Below the pieces are notes generated by a model. That model saw only the letters and a list, made by a program, of their open reading frames with translations. It was not told where the DNA came from and ran no database searches. A stretch of 9,569 nucleotides of DNA from Pedosphaera sp. (lineage in GTDB: Bacteria > Verrucomicrobiota > Verrucomicrobiia > Limisphaerales > SIAT01): NCBI GenBank assembly GCA_009691645.1, contig SIAT01000060.1, positions 1 to 9,569 of the forward strand, given 5' to 3'. The translations under genes were made by a program, and so were the position numbers. Positions 6,358 to 9,569 of the stretch are shown in pieces (the first letter of the stretch is position 1; every line of letters starts with the position of its first letter).

Positions 6358-7140
6358 GTGATTAATATCGGCATCAAAGAACTGCTGGAAGCGGGCGTCC
6401 ATTTCGGCCACCAGACCCGTCGTTGGAATCCGAAGATGAAGCAGTTCATCTTCGAGGCGCGCAACGGCATCCACGTCATCGACCTCAGCAAGACCGCAAC
6501 CCAACTTCAGGTCGCGTGCGATTTCCTCGCCGCCACCGTGGCCAAGGGCGGCAATGTGCTTTTCGTCGGCACCAAGAAGCAGGCGCAGCAGGCCGTGAAG
6601 GAAGCCGCGGAGGCGTGCGGCCAGTTGTACATCACCGAGCGCTGGCTCGGCGGCACGCTGACCAACCTCAAGACCGTCAAGAACTCCCTCAAGCGTCTCG
6701 AGTCGATCGAGAAGATGGAGGCCGACGGGTCCATCAACCATTACGTCAAGCAGGAGCAGGCTTCCATCCGGCGCGAGAAGGCGCGGCTCGTCAAGAACCT
6801 CGGCGGCGTCCGCTCGCTGAAGACCCAGCCCGACGTGATGTTCGTCGTGGACATCAAGCGCGAGCACAACGCCGTGGCGGAGGCTCGCAAGCTCAAGATC
6901 CCGCTCGTCGCGATCGTGGACACCAATTGCAATCCTGACTTGGTGGACTACCCCATCGCCGGGAACGACGACGCGATCCGCTCCGTCCGCATCTTCCTCG
7001 GCGCCATCACCGCGGCGATCGCTCGCGCCAAGGGCGAGTACGAAGCCAAGTACGCCCGCGCCAAGAAAATCGCGGATGCGCCCGTTGAGGCTGCACCCGC
7101 CGTCGTTGCCCCTGCCGCTCCGGCACCCGAGGGCAAGTAA
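6358..7140 (+). CDS. rpsB: 30S ribosomal protein S2
   Basis: Component of the small ribosomal subunit, bound late in assembly near S1 and the mRNA exit side. 260 residues, slightly longer than the 241 of E. coli. Family marks are GVHFGHQTRRWNPKMK (13-28), FIFEARNGIHVIDL (30-43), VGTKKQAQ (70-77), ITERWLGGTLTN (92-103) and PDVMFVVDIKREHNAVAEA (158-176), followed by IVDTNCNPD (186-194). The extra length is an Ala/Pro/Val-rich tail (about 240-260) that is likely disordered. The start is GTG with a clear AAAGGA 6 bases upstream. It is the first gene of the rpsB-tsf pair and follows a hairpin-rich leader. Confidence 0.98.
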   Translation: MINIGIKELLEAGVHFGHQTRRWNPKMKQFIFEARNGIHVIDLSKTATQLQVACDFLAATVAKGGNVLFVGTKKQAQQAVKEAAEACGQLYITERWLGGTLTNLKTVKNSLKRLESIEKMEADGSINHYVKQEQASIRREKARLVKNLGGVRSLKTQPDVMFVVDIKREHNAVAEARKLKIPLVAIVDTNCNPDLVDYPIAGNDDAIRSVRIFLGAITAAIARAKGEYEAKYARAKKIADAPVEAAPAVVAPAAPAPEGK

Positions 7141-7155
7141 ACTTTCCGCAGAAGT

Positions 7156-7190
7156 TCCGGCGAGCGGGGTTCCCGTTCGCCGGACGTTTT
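7156..7190 (+). terminator. Hairpin between rpsB and tsf, possible weak terminator or RNA-stabilising stem
   Basis: TCCGGCGAGCGG (7156-7167) pairs with CCGTTCGCCGGA (7173-7184) over 12 positions including one G-U wobble, with the 5-base loop GGTTC. Two bases later come only four T (7187-7190), which is short for an efficient intrinsic terminator. It lies 15 bases after the rpsB stop, with tsf starting 41 bases further on. Partial termination or protection of the rpsB 3' end would give more S2 than EF-Ts mRNA; this is inferred. Confidence 0.6.
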
Positions 7191-7231
7191 GTCGAAACCT
7201 CGTTCCAACGAAAACCAAACCGAACTGATTT

Positions 7232-8074
7232 ATGGCTGATATCACTCCTGCTCTCGTCGGCAAGCTCCGCGAGATGACCGGCGCGGGCCTGATGGATTGC
7301 AAAAACGCGCTCGTTGAATCCAATGGCGACCTACAGGGCGCGGTGGACGTGCTCCGCAAGAAGGGCGCCGCCAGCGCGGCCAAGAAAGCCACGCGCGAAG
7401 CCAAAGAAGGCGTGATCGCCCAGCACGTGACGCCCGGCGCCAAGTCCGGAGTGCTCGTCGAAATCAACTGCGAGACCGATTTCGTGGCGAAGAACGACTC
7501 CTTCGGTGTCTTCTGCGCCGACATCGCGAAGAAGCTCGCGGCTAATCCCGCCGCTGACACCGAGGTGGACCGCACCGCGGCCGTCGCCAAGATCGGCGAG
7601 AACATCAAGATCACCCGCCATCAGCGCCTCGAGGTGCAGGGAGCCGGCGCCATCGCCGCCTACATCCACACCGGCGCCAAGGTCGGCGTGCTGGCGGAAG
7701 TCGGTTGCGGCAAGGAAGCCACCGCCGCCACCGAGGATTTCAAGCAGCTCGTTCGCGACATCACCCTTCAGATCGCCGCGGCCTATCCCACCACCGTCAG
7801 CCGCGAGCATGTGCCGGCCGAGATCATCCAGCGCGAGGACGACATCGCCCGCAACTCCGACGCGCTCAAAGGCAAGCCCGCCGCTGCGATGGAGAACATC
7901 CTCAAAGGCAAACGCGAGAAGTTCTTCCAGACCATCTGCCTCGTGGATCAAGGTTTCGTGAAGAACCCCGACGTGACCGTGAAGGCCCACCTCGGCGCCA
8001 TCGCCAAGCAGTTGGGCGATGAAGTGACCGTGCGCCGCTTCCTCCGCTTCCAAGTCGGCGAAGTCCTCTCGTAA
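7232..8074 (+). CDS. tsf: Elongation factor Ts
   Basis: Nucleotide exchange factor that binds EF-Tu and releases GDP during translation. 280 residues, near the 283 of E. coli. The N-terminal UBA-like part (about 1-40) has VGKLREMTGAGLMDCKNAL. The core begins with GVLVEINCETDFVAKND (73-89), whose TDFVA motif contacts the EF-Tu GTPase domain. YIHTGAKVGVLAEVGC (144-159) is the second core repeat. QTICLVDQGFVKNPDVTV (233-250) and the C-terminal VRRFLRFQVGE (267-277) complete the family pattern. The ATG at 7232 gives MADITPALVGKLRE, the normal N-terminus. The bases upstream (accgaactgattt) hold no Shine-Dalgarno match. It follows rpsB by 91 bases and ends in front of a strong terminator. Confidence 0.98.
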   Translation: MADITPALVGKLREMTGAGLMDCKNALVESNGDLQGAVDVLRKKGAASAAKKATREAKEGVIAQHVTPGAKSGVLVEINCETDFVAKNDSFGVFCADIAKKLAANPAADTEVDRTAAVAKIGENIKITRHQRLEVQGAGAIAAYIHTGAKVGVLAEVGCGKEATAATEDFKQLVRDITLQIAAAYPTTVSREHVPAEIIQREDDIARNSDALKGKPAAAMENILKGKREKFFQTICLVDQGFVKNPDVTVKAHLGAIAKQLGDEVTVRRFLRFQVGEVLS

Positions 8075-8098
8075 ACGCACAGGCCAACAACCCGCTTC

Positions 8099-8130
8099 AA
8101 CCGCGCCTTCGAAAGAGGGCGCGGTTTTTT
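8099..8130 (+). terminator. Rho-independent terminator after tsf
   Basis: AACCGCGCCTTC (8099-8110) pairs with GAGGGCGCGGTT (8115-8126) around GAAA, a GNRA tetraloop. The stem is 12 positions with one G-U wobble and is followed by TTTT (a run of six T from 8125 to 8130). It starts 25 bases after the tsf stop and ends the rpsB-tsf unit before pyrH. Confidence 0.9.
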
Positions 8131-8179
8131 GTTCTCAGATTCAAAGCCTCCTTTATCTGGAGCTTTTCTTCCCGTTGGA

Positions 8180-8208
8180 TTGACGCTCCTCCCGGCCGTT
8201 GCTACAAA
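8180..8208 (+). promoter_or_regulatory. Sigma-70-like promoter for pyrH (and probably frr)
   Basis: TTGACG (8180-8185, five of six consensus bases) and TACAAA (8203-8208, four of six) are separated by exactly 17 bases. It lies between the tsf terminator and the pyrH ATG at 8222. With a typical start about 7 bases after the -10 box, the transcript would begin near 8215, leaving about 7 bases of leader. Confidence 0.65.
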
Positions 8209-8221
8209 GCTGACTGCGTAT

Positions 8222-8947
8222 ATGACAAAAGCCGCCAAGCCCAAGTACCGCCGCGTCCTGATAAAGCTCAGCGGCGAAGCTTTGGGTGGCGAGTCGGGCC
8301 AGGGCATCTGCCCCGAAGTGGTGCACGACATGGCGCGGCAAATCAGCGCCGTGCGCGAGATGGGTGTGGAAGTAGCCATCGTGGTCGGTGGCGGCAATAT
8401 TTTCCGCGGCATCGCCGGCAGCGAACGCGGCATCGACCGCGCCACGGGTGATTACATGGGAATGCTCGCCACCGTCATCAACGCACTCGCGTTGCAGGAC
8501 GCGTTGGAAAAGCTCGGCGTGCCCACGCGCGTGCAGAGCGCCATCTCGATGAATCAGGTGGCCGAGGCGTTCATCCGCCGGCGCGCGGTGCGCCATCTCG
8601 AGAAGGACCGCGTGGTCATCTTCGGCGGCGGCACCGGCAATCCCTACTTCTCGACGGACACCGCGGCCGCGCTCCGCGCGAACGAGATTCATGCCGACGT
8701 GATTCTCAAGGCAACGAAGGTGGACGGCATCTACGACAGCGATCCGAAGAAGAACCCGAAGGCCAAGCGGTTCGCGCGCATCAGCTACATGGAAGCGCTC
8801 CAGCGGCAGCTCAAGGTGATGGACACCACCGCCTTCTCCCTCTGCATGGACAACAAGATGCCCATCATCGTCTTCGACCTTTTCAAGCCGAACAACATCA
8901 AGCGCGTGGTGCTCGGCGATAAAATCGGCACGTTGGTTTCAGGATGA
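8222..8947 (+). CDS. pyrH: Uridylate kinase (UMP kinase)
   Basis: Phosphorylates UMP to UDP with ATP, feeding UTP and CTP synthesis; the bacterial enzyme is a hexamer of the amino acid kinase fold, usually regulated by GTP and UTP. 241 residues, equal to E. coli PyrH. Motifs are VLIKLSGEALGGE (12-24, phosphate-binding lysine), VVGGGNIFRG (54-63), RATGDYMGMLATVINALALQ (73-92), FGGGTGNPYFSTDTAA (134-149, UMP/phosphate site), KATKVDGIYDSDP (163-175) and KVMDTTAFSL (198-207). The ATG at 8222 is chosen because it gives MTKAAKPKYRRVLIKLSGEA; the frame stays open upstream to about 8129, but that stretch overlaps the terminator tail and promoter and has no family likeness. No ribosome binding site is present. 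It follows a terminator and has its own promoter, with frr 65 bases downstream. Confidence 0.98.
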   Translation: MTKAAKPKYRRVLIKLSGEALGGESGQGICPEVVHDMARQISAVREMGVEVAIVVGGGNIFRGIAGSERGIDRATGDYMGMLATVINALALQDALEKLGVPTRVQSAISMNQVAEAFIRRRAVRHLEKDRVVIFGGGTGNPYFSTDTAAALRANEIHADVILKATKVDGIYDSDPKKNPKAKRFARISYMEALQRQLKVMDTTAFSLCMDNKMPIIVFDLFKPNNIKRVVLGDKIGTLVSG

Positions 8948-9012
8948 ACACAGCCGCGGCACAGACAAACTTTTACCTTTTGACCGTCCATCTTTGATCT
9001 GAAAGAAAAACT

Positions 9013-9569
9013 ATGGCACTCGATGACATCCTGCTGGAAGCCGAAGAAAAAATGCTCAAGAGCGAGGAGCATCTCGTGCACCAACTTTCGGGCGTGCGCA
9101 CCGGCAAAGCATCGCCCTCGCTCGTCGACAACATCGTCATCGAAGTGTACGGCTCGAACATGCGCATCCGCGAGGTCGCCACGATCACCTGCCCCGAGCC
9201 GCGCTCGCTGCTCATCCAGCCGTGGGACTCGACCAACACTCACGCCATCGAGAAAGGCATTCTCAAATCCAACCTCGGCCTCACTCCTTCCGTGCAGGGC
9301 AAGCTCATCCGCATCAATCTCCCCGAGCTTTCCACCGAGCGCCGTCAGGAATTCGTGAAGCTCGTCAAAAAGATGACCGAGGAAGCGCGCGTCGCGATCC
9401 GCCATAACCGCCGCGAGGCGCTCGAACTGGTCAAGAAAGCGGGCAAAGACGGCGGCGTGACCGAGGACGACTTGGAAGCCGCGGAGAAGGAAGTCCAGAA
9501 GCTCACCGATCAATACATCGGCAAGCTCGACGCCCATCTCGCCACGAAGGAGAAGGAAATCCTGACCGT
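9013..9569 (+). CDS. frr: Ribosome recycling factor (stop codon just past the window edge)
   Basis: Works with EF-G to split the post-termination ribosome. 185 complete codons are present and the frame is still open at the edge; the family is about 185 residues and the last visible residues (TKEKEIL) match its C-terminus, so the gene is almost complete. The long helix starts with EEKMLKSEEHLVHQLSGVRTG (11-31), then SPSLVDNIVIEVYGS (34-48), the PRSLLIQPWD hinge-side motif (63-72), AIEKGILKSNLGLTPSVQG (78-96) and VAIRHNRREAL (127-137), which holds the conserved Arg cluster. The start is ATG at 9013 (MALDDILLEAEEK). Only a weak purine stretch, GAAAGAAAAA, precedes it. It is probably co-transcribed with pyrH, as no promoter or terminator was found in the 65-base gap. 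Confidence 0.97.
   Translation, partial: MALDDILLEAEEKMLKSEEHLVHQLSGVRTGKASPSLVDNIVIEVYGSNMRIREVATITCPEPRSLLIQPWDSTNTHAIEKGILKSNLGLTPSVQGKLIRINLPELSTERRQEFVKLVKKMTEEARVAIRHNRREALELVKKAGKDGGVTEDDLEAAEKEVQKLTDQYIGKLDAHLATKEKEILT

Noticed and set aside
6163..7614. Long open frame on the minus strand (483 codons) opposite rpsB and the start of tsf
   Set aside because: It is antisense to two certain genes and its translation shows no recognisable domain. Long shadow frames are expected opposite GC-rich coding sequence.
8144..8165. Second hairpin after tsf: AAGC-TCC pairing with GGA-GCTT with one bulged C
   Set aside because: The stem is short and bulged with a 7-base loop, and the convincing terminator just upstream already explains transcription ending.
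8129..8221. Upstream extension of the pyrH reading frame
   Set aside because: It would overlap the terminator tail and the promoter, and PyrH proteins begin close to the KLSGE motif, as with the ATG at 8222.
8980..8985. TTGACC as a -35 box for frr
   Set aside because: No -10-like sequence lies 16 to 18 bases downstream; only A/G-rich bases are found there.

Overview
This 9.6 kb window reads as housekeeping chromosome from a GC-rich bacterium, with nine protein genes in two divergently transcribed blocks. No mobile element, CRISPR array, tRNA, rRNA or defence system is visible. The gene content, in particular ftsK followed by a small zinc-ribbon/DUF2007-like gene, a short RodZ-like gene and rimO, suggests a Verrucomicrobiota-type (PVC) organism. 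That assignment rests on remembered protein flavour and gene order, not on a search, and is only moderately certain.

Left block (minus strand, read from 6131 down to 1): a mobA-type molybdenum cofactor nucleotidyltransferase, then ftsK (DNA translocase) overlapping it by 4 bases, then a small protein with a zinc ribbon, a short membrane-anchored RodZ-like helix-turn-helix protein, and rimO (methylthiotransferase for ribosomal protein S12), whose 3' end runs off the left edge. The genes are close together (gaps of about 60 to 100 bases) and probably form one operon, although no promoter is clear.

Centre (6132-6357): a 226-base divergent intergenic region with several hairpins. Two sit directly in front of the rpsB ribosome binding site and look like a candidate leader for control of rpsB.

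Right block (plus strand, 6358 to the right edge): rpsB (S2), tsf (EF-Ts), pyrH (UMP kinase) and frr (ribosome recycling factor), a cluster order found across many bacteria. A hairpin lies between rpsB and tsf. A strong intrinsic terminator follows tsf, and a good sigma-70-like promoter lies about 7 bases from the expected RNA start to the pyrH ATG, so rpsB-tsf and pyrH-frr look like separate transcription units. The frr stop codon is just past the right edge.

Together the genes serve translation (S2, EF-Ts, recycling factor, S12 modification), pyrimidine nucleotide supply, chromosome segregation and cell shape. I found no clearly new system. The observations most worth checking are the rpsB leader hairpins, the near-leaderless pyrH promoter, a lysine-rich insertion in RimO, the changed DNA-reading residues in the FtsK gamma domain, the tail-less RodZ-like protein, and the unknown zinc-ribbon gene.
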